Assembly: GCF_963662255.1 (NCBI RefSeq)
Contig: NC_085047.1
Coordinates: 110,233,872-110,297,871 of the forward strand
DNA from: Cinclus cinclus
Taxonomy: Eukaryota; Chordata; Aves; Passeriformes; Cinclidae
Direction of reading: 5' to 3'
DNA length: 64,000 bases
The notes under the pieces were generated by a model. The model was not told the DNA's origin, searched no databases, and saw only the letters and a list, made by a program, of their open reading frames with translations. Below are positions 36,501 through 50,945 of this stretch, in pieces (positions within the stretch are counted from its first letter, which is position 1; each line of letters begins with the position of its first letter). Made by a program: the position numbers and the translations under genes.

Positions 36501-38080
36501 CAGCTGGCATCAGGACCTGGTACAGGGGCAGCAGCTGCCCTGGACCCATCTCCCAGCAAGGTTTAGGATGCAGTCCAGAATAGGAGCTGCAGCCTTATTT
36601 AGAAAGCTGCAGCTTTTGTCATGAAGGCACTATCACTTCTTGCCAAGCAGTGAGACAGACAGATCAGTGCAAGTCTCCTGCTGCAATATGCAGAAAACCA
36701 TAATGGACAGGAATTTCCTCATCAGGGGAAATCCACAGACCCAGTCCAGGGGCTGGACTGTGAGTGCTTTTTGCACAAGGGGCTGAGGGGATTGTGCGTC
36801 CTTTTCCTTCTCCCTCATTCACAGCAGGGTGAGAGCTGCTGGTCCTGTACCAGTAACACTGATGGTGTTTCAAAGACACTTCCAGGGACTGGAAGCTAAG
36901 GCAGTGCCAATTGCAAGCTGATGCATTGTGAACGGTCATGTGCCCTGAAACAATTTAATTTTGGTGTGTATTAATGAGCCTGGGTCTATTTCTTAGTAAA
37001 GTTCTTAGTGCTACTGACCCTACGCAGGGTTGCGAGCCCTGACTGCCAAACTCCAAGCAGACTGACAGCTTGGCACCGAGGGTGGGACTCTGCTTTCCCA
37101 GAGGAGAAGCTGCTGTGCAGGAGCTGCCAGCCCTGACGGCAGCTGCCTGGAGGAAGCGAGAATGCCCCACATGGATGGCTCCTTGCTCAAGCCCTGCTCA
37201 AAAAACACAAAAGAGAGGAGCCACATACTGCAGAAACCCTCCTTCCCCACCAGAAAAAGCAGCCTAGGGCCTTCTTTAATGCCCTTTCCTAGCCGAGTGC
37301 TTGATTTTTGTTCTGAATTATATTCTAGACTCAGTATGGAACAGCGCTGATGGTGGCTATGCATGTTATATAGGCATGTGAGTAGACTGAAAGCTGAGTA
37401 TTAATTCTAAAAAATATACACCGTAAGGACTTTTTAGGCATTAGGGGTATCTAGGGACTGAAGAACTTTAGCTATATATTCCTTTCCTGGCTCCTCTCCT
37501 AGAAGAGCAGTGAAGAAACTTTTAAAAATATTAGTTAGTGTTTCACCCACTGCCATCTATGATCTTTTCCTGGACAGAATAAATGTTGGAAGGGCTTTTC
37601 TGGATGGAAATTAAGAGTAGGTCTAGTATTTCAGAGAAATAAGAAGCCTTTGTTTCTCTCCCAGTGTGTGAGCAAGGAGGACAGGTTCACTGTATAGAAT
37701 ATGGCATAGCTAAAAGTAGCTGTCATATAGGATGAAAGTTAAGAATAAGGTACATATTCACAATACCTTTGTGTGCTCTTTCAGACTAGAAATCAATGCT
37801 GTGACATATTCTGAATTGATGGGGAGATTAGGCTTTGCTGGACACTAAAACAAAGGGAGAAGCTGTAGCACAAGGGCAGTTACTGGCAGAGTTCCCATGG
37901 AAGTTAAGGAAAGGCAGGACTCACACCGAAGGAATTTGGAGCAGTCGATTTCATTTCGAGTGTGGCCTCTTGTGTGCTATATCTCCACTGCTTTTCAAAA
38001 CTAAGCTGGTGATCACAGAAAGGATTGTCCTGCATGCCTTCATTCCAGAGGAATTAATTCCAGAATAAAGTTACTCACCA
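30570..38080. other. Intergenic, no gene recognised
   Basis: About 7.5 kb. The GC-richer patch 34200-34680 carries a 145-codon open frame (34202-34639) without a recognisable family, overlapped by other frames on both strands. It also carries the E-box palindrome at 34424-34440. Confidence 0.6.
34424..34440. promoter_or_regulatory. Palindromic double E-box
   Basis: CCACCTGT, a central C, then ACAGGTGG form a perfect 17-bp palindrome with two CACCTG/CAGGTG E-boxes, the type bound by ZEB, SNAI and some bHLH factors. The regulatory role is inferred from the motif only. Confidence 0.35.
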
Positions 38081-38105
38081 CCCCCCCCCCCCCCCCCCCC
38101 CCCCC
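38081..38105. repeat. 25-base homopolymer C run
   Basis: Twenty-five consecutive C, preceded by CACCA, in a moderately AT-rich setting. The length may be inaccurate, because long C/G homopolymers are poorly sequenced. The complementary G run could form quadruplex structures. Confidence 0.95.
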
Positions 38106-41100
38106 AATGCACTAGCAAGACAAAGCTTCTTGCTCAGTCTCCTGCTGATCTGTCAGGACTGGGCTGGAGGTCCCTGCTTTAAAAGAAGTGTGAGACCCAG
38201 CCAGGGATTGACCTCTGCAAGGAGCTGCCAGCAAATGGAGCAGCAGCTGAGCCAGCATGGCCCAGTGGAAACAGCTCAGGTAGGATCTGAGATGGTCATT
38301 TATGTATGGACAGTCATAATTTAAGGAAGCAATGGGCTTAATCCACACTGGTGACAAAGATGGGGAGGTTTATTCTATTGCTGTCACTTGGGGAATTAGA
38401 GCCCTCGGAGGTGCCACCAGGAAGAAATGAAGCATCAGCCCTCAAAGAAAGATGTGTTTGTGGCAAAGGAGATTCCCCTAAAAAATCTGTCACCCTCTCT
38501 CTCAGACTGTGACAGCCTGTCACAAGTCTGCAGCACTTTTCTCTAAAACTCCACGTAACCCAGAGCTAGGAAAACAGCACATCCACAAAACACACGAGGT
38601 CCTGCAAGTGATGGTTGCCTGATCCATCCCAGAGGGAATACAGCAGAGGGATCCCACTATGTGGGATTTGTGGGAAGGGCTGCCTTTAACACTGGGCTTT
38701 GGCTGTGGGAGCTGTCTGGTGTGGGGCCTTGTGCTGCGTTGTACAGTCTGAATCAAAGGCTTTATTGTGATGGGTGCTGCTTATGGCATAGGAATCGTTG
38801 TGAGATATTCAGGCTGAAGTCTCCTGTTAACTCAATCCCAGCACTGTGCTATTTGTGCAGAGATTGTGCTGTGCTCTCATAAAGAGCTTTTGGAAGACAA
38901 TCCAAGTGAAAGATGAGTATGCTGGAAAGGAAAAAAAGCAAAGAAAACCAGTGTATGGGTTGCAAAAGTAGAGGTATGCTGCAAACCCCACCATCTTCTA
39001 TCTAGCCTTTCTACAGTGAAGCATTACATCCATTAAGCATAGCATTTTTCTTTCTTTTTACCCTACAATTTTGTATTTAATGAAGAATATTAATGCATAT
39101 TCAAATTAGGATGAAACCACAAAGTTGATAAAGCCCAGTGTGGATAGACTGGAGCGTTGAAGAAGATTCCAGGAGACTAAACATAAAAGATCAAGACATA
39201 AATCGGACTAAAAATTGTTTAAACCTGTGTCTGGACTACCAAAATATCAATTGCCATGTTAGATCACTTTTCATATATTTGGAAGCGATACAAAATTTCC
39301 TCTGTTTGTTAATTGCTCCCTTAACTGTCCACTACAGAGTTTCTTTCATTTCCTCTCCCAAACATCTGGCAGTAGATATTGCAGAAGCCCACAGTCAGCA
39401 GGATACACAAGTAGGGGCCTAATTTTAGTTCATGAGTCATCTCCGTGGCTCCAGTGGGACAGTTCAGGTGGTTAAAGTTAAGCATGTACTTAAGTACTTT
39501 GCAGAAATGAAATGGATCTGTGCCAGAGGGAGGTTGCTGCCTAGGTAGGAACTGGTCATTGGCCTGTCCTCAACCATTTATAAAAGGGATTTGTGTAAAA
39601 TACATTTAAATGACACACCTCTGCTGTGAGAGCAATGATTCCTGATTTTTAAAAGTGGACCCTGTCAGCCTCTACAGTCCCCGTTATTACCAAGCCATTA
39701 GTTGGAAATACTTTGATCAGGCTCAGCAGAGCAGGGAGCGATTGTTCACCCTCACCTTACCCAGCTCAGTGAGCCTGCGGGGCAGGAGAGACAACCCCTG
39801 CTCCAGGGCATCAGATTTGTTACAAATGTTCTGCTTTCCTGGCAGCCGGAGTGCAGCTGCTGACCTAGAGCTGTGTTTGCAGGCAGAACTGTCAGTCTGT
39901 GGAGTCACCATGCACATGCACAGAACCACAGCACTTCTTCTCCTTCATCCAAACATCCATGGAACTTAAAAAAATCCTTATTTTTAAAATTCCGTTTGGA
40001 GCTTCTCTTATCTGGGCCATGGTGATCACACTCTCTGGAGCCTTGATCACCACAAGGCCTGCAATGAATTCTGCTTTGGCTGTGGTCCTGTCTGCGCCAC
40101 ATCCCGAGTGTTTGCTCCAGTGCCACAAACCCAACCACACATAAACAGGTGGTGGGTCAGGTGAGCTTTGGGCTTCGTGATAGCAGAGCTCATGCAGAAT
40201 ACAAGACTTGTGTTATTGTACCTGTACAGGAGCTGCAGGATGCGTCCCAATAATCCCTTCAATAAAATGAGGTAGTGATTTGTAGCTGAAAGTATGGTTT
40301 CAAAACTCTTTAAGAGTATCTGTGTCACCAGTAATTCCTTTTTCTCTGAACATAAAAATGAAAATCAACTTTTGCCAAATAGAGAGCAATTCTTCCTAGG
40401 CCCTCATATCAGTGAAGTATTTCTCCTTGCACAATTTTACCAACCTGCCAGAATCATAAAACTGAAAATTATAAAGCCAGCAGCTTTGCTAGAAAATGTC
40501 AGGCAGCCACACATTTTTCAGAAGAACAGAGTCCACTTTACGCTGGGTAGCATTGTTTGAAATTGAGTTTTCAAAGTGCACAATTTTTCATTTCCAAGTC
40601 AAGGCTAATGGAAAAATTTACCTTCCAAAGGTAAGATATGGAACAACTGAAAACAGGGATTTGGAAAAGAACTGCCATCTCAGCAATAATTTTGAACATT
40701 AGGATCATTTGACATTTTAAAACTGCTGGCAATGATTCCCTTATCAGAGGGACTTAACTAGGATTTGTTTATATGTCTTTCAAATGCTAAGTGTAAATCA
40801 TCAGTCTTCTGTGTCTCTGTTTTCTCCTCCACAGGTTTCCTCTAAGCTCCCAGAGTTTCTCTGACCCATTGAATCATCACGTGAAATGGACTTTAATATT
40901 TACTGGCCATCCAGCATTAAGCAACTTTTCCTTCCTTCAGTAGTTTGAGTCTGTGCCTATGGAGCATGGAGGCAGCTTCCTGGGACAGAGGAACTGAGCT
41001 CATGCCACGTGAAGGAGTCCCTATCCCTATTTGCCTCAGCTTCAGAGGCCAGGATTGTTCACATGAAAGGCAGATTGCTGCAAATTGATTAACAAAATGA

Positions 41101-44100
41101 GCATGAAGGTAAGTAACAGCTTTATAGAAAACTACAGAGGAAATTTTGGGTTGACATGTTTAAGAGAAGTCAACTCAGGGGACTTTTCTTCATACAGTGC
41201 ATGGGAAGGTTGTTTTGGCCAGATCCCAGGGAATGGATGCAGGGAAGCATTGTCACACATTAATGCCCTCCTGCTCCTAAGCAAATATCATGGCCATAAT
41301 TTAAATATACATGCATAATAAATCTTTGGCAAACAACCCATGAAAACTACCAGCAGTTTCCTTGAAACTAAGAATATTTGAGTGTTTATCTATTGCAAGA
41401 AATTTTTGGTGCAATGCCTCTGTTCTAGCTAAAAAGTCTTTTCTGGTCCTGCCACGCAATTAATTCCCACCTTCCACTGAAATTCCTGCTAGAAAAAACT
41501 GAGTGGCAGCCTGCTGTCCTGGGCCAGGGTGCTGTCTGATTTAATTTCAAGGCAGGCAGAGGAAAGAATGTAGGAGAAGAGCAGCACTGAAAGGGCACAT
41601 GGGAATGACCTGCCATTGCAAAGGGTAAGAGTGGTGGAGTCAAGAAACAAGGCCATTTTCTCCACAGGATCATCACCTGCACCATTTAAATACACATGTA
41701 GTCCTTGCAGACATGTTTTCCTGCTTGTTTTGACTAGAGGAAATAAGGTAGCAGAGAATACAGAAGTGTCAGGCAAAAGGATTTGTGTCAAATTACAGCT
41801 TGTACAGCTGTCCCTGGAGCAAAACTAGGCTGCCTAAAGAAGACTACAGAGGAGAAAAAGTTAGTATAGTAGAAGAAATTCTTCATTCTGCTCCTCGCAT
41901 CTCTTTTTCCTTCCCATACCTTTTCCCAGACTCTTCTGTCCTGCTTTCATTCCTTATAGTAACCTAAAAAAAGTTCTGGTAGCTTGACATTAATCTTGTC
42001 ACCATTTCTTGTGCAATTGAGTAAAGAATACAGCCTGAGCAAGAAGGCTGAGCATCGTACAGCAGAATTTGGAATTAGCCTCGTACATCCTGGGTTTTCC
42101 CTCTTGTCCCCACGTTGTTCCCATTTAGATGCTTCATACTGAATTTATCTATAGACTGGTCACACATGCTGCTGTCAATGAGCCTTTCTTTTTAGCAGTC
42201 ATTTATCTATGATCCAACAAGCTCATCGATTTCATAAAACTTCTTTGAAAGCAATTTACTTTGCATTATCCAGTGACTGTTTAATAGCAGCCAAGGTGTA
42301 TTCTCTTGAAATGCATACCTGAACTTGCACATCTGTTGTATCAGCCACTTACAGAATCACAACAGTCTGCTGGATTACTGGTCCCTAAACATGGAGTTTG
42401 TCATCCCAAACACTTGAAAATGCTTCTAGAGGGCAGAGGCTTTTATCCAGGCCCATAACTTAGCTAATGTAAAATTTTCTGAGGATCACTTTCATTTAGA
42501 GAAAAGGTCAAGAAAAGAAAACCTGCTCAAAAATCATTTAGAATTGCTTTGTGTGAAAGGAATGCAAGTGTTTGGTGCAGTAGTCATACTAAGTGCTTGG
42601 TAACTGTCTGGAACAGGAAAGGAATATAAACAAATTATTTCATACAGCATAGTTCTCTCTGTCTGAGAGGAAGTGAAACTGCAATGACACCATTTAACCC
42701 TTGCAGGATCAGGTATTAGCAGCCTGGTTTAAAAGACAGCATTGTTTTGTATGTTTTCTCATCCCAAGCAGAAGCAGAGACAAAGGGATATGCATTCTTC
42801 TTAAAGACAAAGTACCTGCCAGTGTATGCTGCTTCCTTTCAAAGATGATACAGGGGGGCATGATTTTTATAAAACCAAGTAAATGTTTTTATTCAATGGC
42901 CATTTGTGACCCTGCATTTAAATAAAACAGAAAATGAAGCCAAAATTTAAGGAGGGAGAAGAACTAGTTGTTAAATATCTATTTTACACTTCCATGAGCA
43001 TCTCAGACAAATTAAGAATGTGATTTGCATAGATGCATATTGTTTATTAAGATAATGCAAGGGAAGTTTAGCAATCTGTGATGAAGTGTGACTTGATGAG
43101 GAGCATTTATTCCCATTAATATGCTAAATAGCCTATCACCAGCAGCCCCAGAATGAGTGAATCGAAATCAGCAGTCAAAACCTTTTGCTGAAAGCAATAA
43201 AATGCACAGACATCAAGGTCAAGCACAACAGGTACCACTTCTGCCACACAGAAGTCCAACCTGTGCAGTCCGTTGACAAAACCTCCCTGCTGCAGGTGAA
43301 TGGACCAACCTTTGTTCCTCACTGCCACAGCAGAGATGCAGCCCCTAGAGGGAAGGAGTGTTGCCAGTGTGACTGTGTCTGCACAAGAGGTTTCTTCTGG
43401 CAGCAGAGAAGCAGCTCTGCCTCTTTATACCCCCAGGAAATGGAGGTGTGTTGGCAGCTCCTCACAGCTGGCAAAACTCTGTAACAGTGACCTGGGCATC
43501 CACACTGAGCAGTACAGTCTGTTTCTGAGCAATTGTTGCCTTGAGGGTCTACACAGCCCTAAAGGTAGATTTGTGGCAGTTTTCTTCTCCTTTCAAAAGC
43601 TTTTTGGTTTTTGGAGAATGGAATGCAGTTCCTTCTTTCATCACTACCTTTCCCTCGGAGTCTGACGCAATTTTTAGTTATTGCTTTGCGAGAAGAATTG
43701 TTTATGATTCCACAAATATGGAGAAATATGTTACATTTCTTCATCCTTCAGGTCCTGGGAGAGAAAGAGTGGGATTCCTCTGGCCAAGTGTGCACTCTTG
43801 AAAGCCACCAAAGGATCTCTGCAGTGTCATATGGAAAAAAGCAGGCCCTCATAGGGCATGACTCTCTCATTTAAAAGTAGTTGCCTATGGAGAACTTAGC
43901 CTTTTTAAAATATCAGAGAATTATTTATCACCTTTAGCTGTGTGTATCTACACCAGGATGGGATGAACTGCATCCTAAAAGGGCTTGCTCCTCTTCAGTT
44001 GACTCCAAAGGGAGCCTTGCCAGCCATGCCAGTGCAGCTGTCTATAGTGCAGAGGTCTAAAGTTCATAGACACCAGTTTTGTCCCAAAATGTCCTTCCAC

Positions 44101-47100
44101 ATCAGCCTTTTCAGTCATGGCACTACACAGGCATTATGCTCAGCATGTGCTTCATATTTCTGTAATTCTCATCTGACATCCCAGGCTGTGTTTGACAAGA
44201 ACCCAGTGCTGTCTGTCTATGACACAGAGGTCTCAGCTCTTTAGGGCCACCCCTGCACCTAATGGGGCTCACCAGGTAATTGAACACTTCCTTTAAGGCT
44301 GCAAGGAGTGCCAGCCTTGGATGGGAAGGCCATTGCTCTAACAGTGTGACACTAAAGAAGAGCAGTGGCAGAAGGCCATGTCACCTGTCCCACACGCTCA
44401 CAGCACCTGGCTCCACGCTGGTGTAACTCCAGGTGTGGTTTGACATTACAGCACAAAGCCTGTCTAACCACTTGGTGCGGCTGAAAATTTCCCCTCTGCT
44501 GTGCCCAACACCTGTTCCCACCTTTCCTCCTCCTCCTTGCTGGCACTGGGAATTCTCCTGGGAGACAGCTAAACTCACCCTTCAGAAGAAAGGATTTTCT
44601 TTCTCTCCTTTTGTCTCCTTGGTCTGGCTTACATCAGTATCTAAGGGGAGGGCAGGAAGGCAAAGATGAGGCCACAAGGATAGGAAAGGGCAGGGACTGC
44701 CTTGGCTGCACCTTCAAGGAGAGGTTTTCTGTCAAGGCTCAAAACCTTTCAGTTGAAGCTTGCTCAGAACAAGTTACCTTACATTGGGTGATGAGAAGTA
44801 ATGTGTTCAACTCCAGTAATTTTATATTTATCTTGCACTTGTGCTTCCCAGCTCCTAAAACATGAGAGCATTTAATTTTAAATGCTGCGTGTTAATGTGC
44901 TAGATGTGCTTCCACTAAGCATGGGTAGCCTTCTTCTCTAAGGCAGAGATAACAGGTAGAGTTCAAAACCCTGAGACTGTTACCTGCTCATCTACTGCCT
45001 CTTTTGCTTCAGAGCTTGCACTGACAGGAGACAGAAGCCTTCAAACCTTGCCTAGGCTGTCACCTCAAAGTCCACCTGCCTCCAAAATGGCAACATTGTA
45101 GAGCCAGCAGGTGAGCAGTGAAGCATCAGTGATCACCAGAACTTTATTCAACCAGAATGGATTGTGGTTTTCTTAGTGTCCTTAACAGTAATTTATGATT
45201 AATCCATAATATTTTCAAATAACTGTCTCTTTCTCAGCATCTTTTAATTCTTGGAATTATAAAAAGAGATTAATTTGAATATTTCCTGTAATTTGAAATA
45301 GTCACGAGTCTGTGGCCTATTTTCATCTCCTGGTTCTTGTTTCTCCAACAATGGACCAGCAGAGCAGCTCACGAGAAAACTGCCTTTAAAAGCCAGAGCT
45401 TAGTTAAGCCTGTGTCATATACCAGGGTTCTCAAATAAGTCTTCAACAAAAAGGCAAGTGTGGTAACAAAGACCATGCTGAGTTAAAAAAGCTTCTTTTG
45501 TCACATGATCATTTTCATGGCCACCACAACTTCTCTTCCCTGATCCAAAGAGATCAACACAAGGCCAGGGCTGGGTCCTTTTCCTTGCTAAATGAGATGT
45601 TCCAAATAATCTCTCAGCTATGCATGTGATAATGACAGCTTGAACGAGTTTTATCCAAAGTCGTTTTCCAGTGCTTGGCTCTCTGGCAGCCCTGAGGAAA
45701 AGAGCAGCTCTTCCTGCTCTGCTTCCCTGGGGCTGCTCTCTGCAGTGCTGGGAGGTCCCTGAGTGTCTCAGCTCCCTCTGGAAGATGAGTTGATCTAGGT
45801 CCTGCCCCTCATCCCAGGAGGCTCCTCTCAGGTCCCTTGTTGCCTGGCAGCAGCTTCTGATCACTCCTGAGCAACACATCCACATCCTTCTCAGGAGCAG
45901 TTGCCATCCTCAAATCCTCCAGGCTGTCCTGATTTTCCTATACCACTTATTAATGCTCATAATTGCAAAATAATTGGGCCTGCTGAGTTTGTAATGAAGG
46001 CACAATCTTAAATGCTGTAATCAAAGAACTTTCAATTGGATTAAGACTTGAGTGTCCTACTGGTTTAATTACAGGCCCAGGTAAGCACAAATAAGCTTTG
46101 GGTTTACTCCTGTCTTTCAGACAGGCCACAGCAAAGTCTTTGTGCCCACTTGGTATCACTAAATATCTGACACTAATTGAAGGATGGACCCCAGTAGCCA
46201 GGACTCCAACGTGGCATCCCAGGCAGTGAGAGTCAGCCCCAGACATGCACAGCTCCTAGGGTGAGACAGCACTAGATTTACTTAGTCAACATGACAAATA
46301 TCAGTGAAGAATTCCTTAGGAGGAGGCATCCTGTGAAATAAAAGGCTGAATTGAAGAGCGTGCAGCTTGACAAATGCTCCAAATCAGCACAGCCACTGAA
46401 AGGTGGTGTCCTCCTCTCCCCTTGCTCCCAGCCATCATTCTCAGCCATGCTCTCTCCTCCTCTCTCTGGAAAAATTGGTTCTATATCCACATGGAAAAGT
46501 AGATACAGTTAAAGGCAACTTTTTCTTTCTTTCCTTTTTTTGCCTCGAGGAACGGCACAAATATTTACAATAGCATGGTGAAACAGGGAGCCCAGGGACA
46601 AGATGCTGGTGGTGAGAGGAAGCCCTCAAGAGTGATGGGAATGTCAGAACACATATGCTTAAATGTTGGTCAAATTAAATCCCAAGGAGAAAGGTGAAAA
46701 TGACTAAGTTTAAAGGGGTGTATTAACCTTGAGTCTTACAAGAGCACATTATTATTTCTGCACAGCACCTCTGGAAAGGGCAATGCATTTTCACAGCATT
46801 AGAAATTGTGGTCTATCAAACAGGCTTCAGACAGTCCCTGGTGACAAACCTCCTAATGTGGGGCACGGGGAGACGTCGCACTGCAAAGGAGGTCTGAGCA
46901 ATAAGCAAAACACGTTGGGACTTCAGTTTCAGTTCTTCTTTGGCTTGTTTGCAGCCCAGTCCTTTCCTAGCTGCAGTCTGTGAACTCCTCCCAAGCACTC
47001 TCGGGGACTGGTTGGTAGGCAGGATGTGCTGCAGCTGCCAGAGAGATTAATTGGAACAGAAGTGTAGATCAACACCATCAGCTGCACAAGCACACACATG

Positions 47101-47339
47101 TATCAATTTAACTACTCCAGTTTAGGAAAGATTGAGATAAATTGGTACAATTTTCTTTCTGGACAAGGTTAGAATGTAGATGCTTTTGGCTTGTCAGGTG
47201 CAAAACCAGACAAGCTACAGCACTACCAGGAAAGGGAAAGTACATCTGTGGGTCTATACCAGTTATAAAAGTGTTATAACCAAATAAGTATGAAAATAGG
47301 TAGGGTTTTTGCAAAAATTACATCTACATACGTCATACT

Positions 47340-47435
47340 AAGTTTAATTGTAGTTTACAGTAGTAGTAGAAGTTGTAGTTGTAGTTGTGTTGCGTTGTGT
47401 TCTGTTGTAGTTTGTGTTTGTATTTTTCTAGTAGC
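47340..47435. repeat. TAG/TTG-rich low-complexity tract
   Basis: Degenerate trinucleotide repeats: GTAGTAGTAG near 47360, then GTTGTAGTTGTAGTTG and GTGTTGCGTTGTGTT. They give a hydrophobic Val/Cys/Ser-rich open frame (47290-47610) by composition alone. Confidence 0.8.
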
Positions 47436-49560
47436 ACAGTGGTTGTTTTATTTTACTGTGACATGTTTTTTCTTCATCTCTCTGGGATGTGTCTGCTTTG
47501 ATGCCCTATTGAAGCCACTAAAAAGCTGTGAATTATTTTGGGATCACCAGGAGTTCACATTAAATGATAAACCTCAATGCAAAAAGAATTTAACAAATGC
47601 AAATCGGTAGTCATTGAGTTTTGATGGTTATGTAATTCCCAAGGTTTCATGGACATTCATATTATATTTACTCAGTTTACAGGTAAGAGGTACAAACAGA
47701 AATTTATTATTTCAAGGAGAAAAAAAAACAACAGATTGCCTTGACTAGGCTGAAGCATCCATGAAAACATCTAAATGCAATTTACCTTCATTATAAAGAC
47801 TCAGCATTGAGACATGGGTTCTCTACTGCTGATCACACTAGAAATTATTCCAGCTCCATTTTCACATATTGATAACAATGATACTAAATTATATTTTATG
47901 ATTTTAACCATTATATTGTATTTGTACAAATTTTATTTAACAGATTACAATTATTATCTAATCTTATTAGCAAATCTTCATCTTTGGTCCGTCTTTGAAC
48001 GGGGCAAATGGAATAAAAGCTAAAAGGTAGGAGATTCACCTGCCCAAAGGTAAATATGTTGCCTTTTCAGAGAGAGGCCCTTTGGCTGACTTTAGGCAGC
48101 ACAGAGGTGGATGCTATAGGAATGATTGCTCTAAGTCTAAAGCATCCCAAAAAAACCCTATTTTGCCACTTTTTACACTCCTAAATGTACACAGGGACAC
48201 CAACCGATATTTAATTTACTCAGTAAATTTAAGCAGACATCAGACATGAGTCTTTCCAAGAGAGAGAAAAGCCACAGTTTTGTCAAGTGTGACTGAAAAT
48301 GGGAAATTAGGAGGGAAACAGCTGCTCTGCCTGACGTCTGTAAGTCCTGCACAGGATCCATGAACACATTGAGGGGGAAAGGGAAAAGCAGTGTTTGCTA
48401 AATTGATTTGTGTTAGCTATGCAATATAAACATCCCAGCAGCTATTCCCAGATTATTTCTCTTAACAGGGTGATGAGAGTTGAACCTCCCCTGTGGTCCT
48501 GAACCAAACCCATCACCTTCATCCAGGAGCCCCTGAGGGGACTTGGGGATATTTCAAACCCCTCTACAGCTGCTGAAGGGGAAGTTTAAATAAACTGTGT
48601 GCTTCCTCAGCACTAAATCCTCCTGCTCCAGAAATGCATGCTGACAAAATGAAGTGGATTTTTCTTGAAGTTAATGTCACTTTAAGGATTCATGTAAATC
48701 CTTCATGGGTTTTGCTTTCATTTTCAGTATGACTGAATTTTATGGTATAATCATATCAACTTTTCCACTTTCAATTCAGTCTTGCACCAAGGGATGATTT
48801 CTATCATTATGTCTATAGTCAGTAGAAGCAAGGCTTTACCCTCTGAGCTGCATAAAAAACAGCTGAAACATTTTACAGACTCTGTTTTCCTTTTCACAGT
48901 ATTTAGTTCCTCAGACAGTAAGCAAATATATCACTCTTCTGGAGAGGAGTTTCACTTCCTTCTTATGTACATTACCTCAGGAATGATTAAACTTTGGGCT
49001 TAGTTTTTAACATGAAATTTTTGCATCACCCAGCAGCTCTTGGCAGGTTGTTTTTGGATTATGTGGCACAGAGTCAGTGCTGGCAGCACTTTCCATCCAT
49101 GAGGAGGCCCCTGACATATCCCAAGGGGTGTGAGGAAGAAATGCCCTCCTTTGCCTTGCTCAGGAGGCTGTGGCAGGAAAGAGGGAGCTCTCTTTGGAAG
49201 AGCAAACAAGACATCAGCTGCTCCCTGAGGTCTCCCTGGGAAACGCACAGCTCATAGGAGCTCTGGATCTTGTGGTTCCTCTTCATGAATGTTGCCTGAA
49301 AATAGAGCTGAAATGTGGCTGTTCGAGATAGAGCCTTGTGGTAAACAAAGAAATTGAGCACATAGCCATGAAAGTTTTGCTTATTTTTCTATTGTGGTTG
49401 GTAAACTCTTAAAATCTATTGATTGTAGCTTTGTATTTTAGGGTTGCCAGTAAACTTGAGAAAACCTTCTGTTGTTCCACTAGTCCATCTTGGTGCAGAT
49501 CTCAGAGGCTTCTTGCCTATTTCCAAGCTTTTTTCCAGTAGGCAATTTGATTCAGTTAGC

Positions 49561-49619
49561 TTATAATGTAAATGTTACTTGTAGATATGTGCTAAGTAGT
49601 ATAGACATTTACATTATGA
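49561..49619. repeat. Inverted repeat, 13-bp perfect arms, intergenic
   Basis: ATAATGTAAATGT (49563-49575) is exactly complementary to ACATTTACATTAT (49605-49617). A G-T pair and a T-A pair extend it outward. An inner 5-bp stem (TACTT 49576-49580 with AAGTA 49594-49598) leaves a 13-base loop, giving a short precursor-like hairpin. Confidence 0.8.
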
Positions 49620-50945
49620 TTGCCTGAAACTGTCCATTAGAACTTAATTTTCAGTTATCTATTGCTTAGGTAGATGTTTTCCAGAATTTACATCAGATTG
49701 AAAGTAGAAAACATTTGCATGTGCATGCAGGACTCATCCAGAGCCTCAGGGAACATCACACACTGGCCTTGCCTCAGTGAACTGAGCCTCTCAGGGAAGA
49801 CATAGACAAAATTGATGATTCTTTTCCAGGCTTGCTTTGTCAGGGACAGCCATGATTCTGAAATTACCAAACTCTTGAGCATCCTGAAGGATCCTTTAGT
49901 GCAGATGGCATAACCTGGTGTGTTTCCATGCATGCCCATAGCTTTGCTTCCATGTCTCAAGCTTTCCCAAAACATTTTGGGAAAAAAAAAAACAAACATT
50001 TTTCCCATGCTCAGGAGTGACTGGTGCTCAAGGCAGATTCTGGAGGGTCTGACAATAAGGAATCTAGAAAACCTAATGATCAGCCTTCCTCCTTTCCCAG
50101 CTTCCTGTGGAGGAGCACAGCTCTGTCTTTCTCAGGATGCAGGAGTGGGAGGAGGGGTGAGACAAGGATGTGTGAGACAGCTGAACTCAACTACCAAAAA
50201 AAGCTCCTGCCCTCCCTTGTTTAGAGATGTACACAAGCTGAACTTGCAAGCCTGGCTTTATTGATGACTCCATATCCACTGTAAGCTGCCTTCCCACTTA
50301 CCCATTATATACTGTGGAAGTAGAATAGGCTCAAAAGCGGCTGAAGCTTCTTCAACACTCTTTACATCTGCTGTACACTCCTCCTTAGGCTCTAATTCCT
50401 GGGAGCTGGGTTGTTTAATTTTATTCTATGTGGTCTTTAACCCCACAACTCACCTTGGCTCTGCCAAGCTCATGCAGGCAGGTGGTCAGGAGGCCAGGCA
50501 GAGATTCCCAAGAGTGCGTAAAACAAAGGCTCCAGAAACCTCATTTTTTAGTCATACCACTACAGTTGTTCACCTTTATTGTGCCAGAAATGGCACATCT
50601 GACTATTGACAGGACAAACTGTCAGCACTGATAGGGGAGTAAAGATGTTGGGCAGCAATACTGCAAGGTAGAAGCCATAAACTGGGCTGCTTTCCTCCTC
50701 TAACACCAAAGTATCAAAGACAGCCCAGTAAAGACAGAAAGAGGACAAAACCAAGAACATGGAGACTTGAGCAATGAGGATTCACCAATGTCTATGTTAA
50801 AGGCTTGTCAAAGTTCATGTAAGCCTTTAGAGACAAACTTACACAGGTCTTTTTGGGTGCCTGCATCCCATGTCTTGCTGTCCTGCCTCCTCTCAGCATG
50901 CCTGACATGTTTCCCATCTCTGGTTCCCTCACCACCACTCCCCTT

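Noticed and set aside
45415..45885. 156-codon minus-strand open frame
   Set aside because: No domain, signal peptide or splice context is recognised, and nothing beyond its length supports coding. Searching a protein database would settle it.
47290..47610. 106-codon hydrophobic open frame that looks like a membrane protein
   Set aside because: The hydrophobic Val/Cys/Ser run is produced by GTT/GTA/TGT-type low-complexity DNA.
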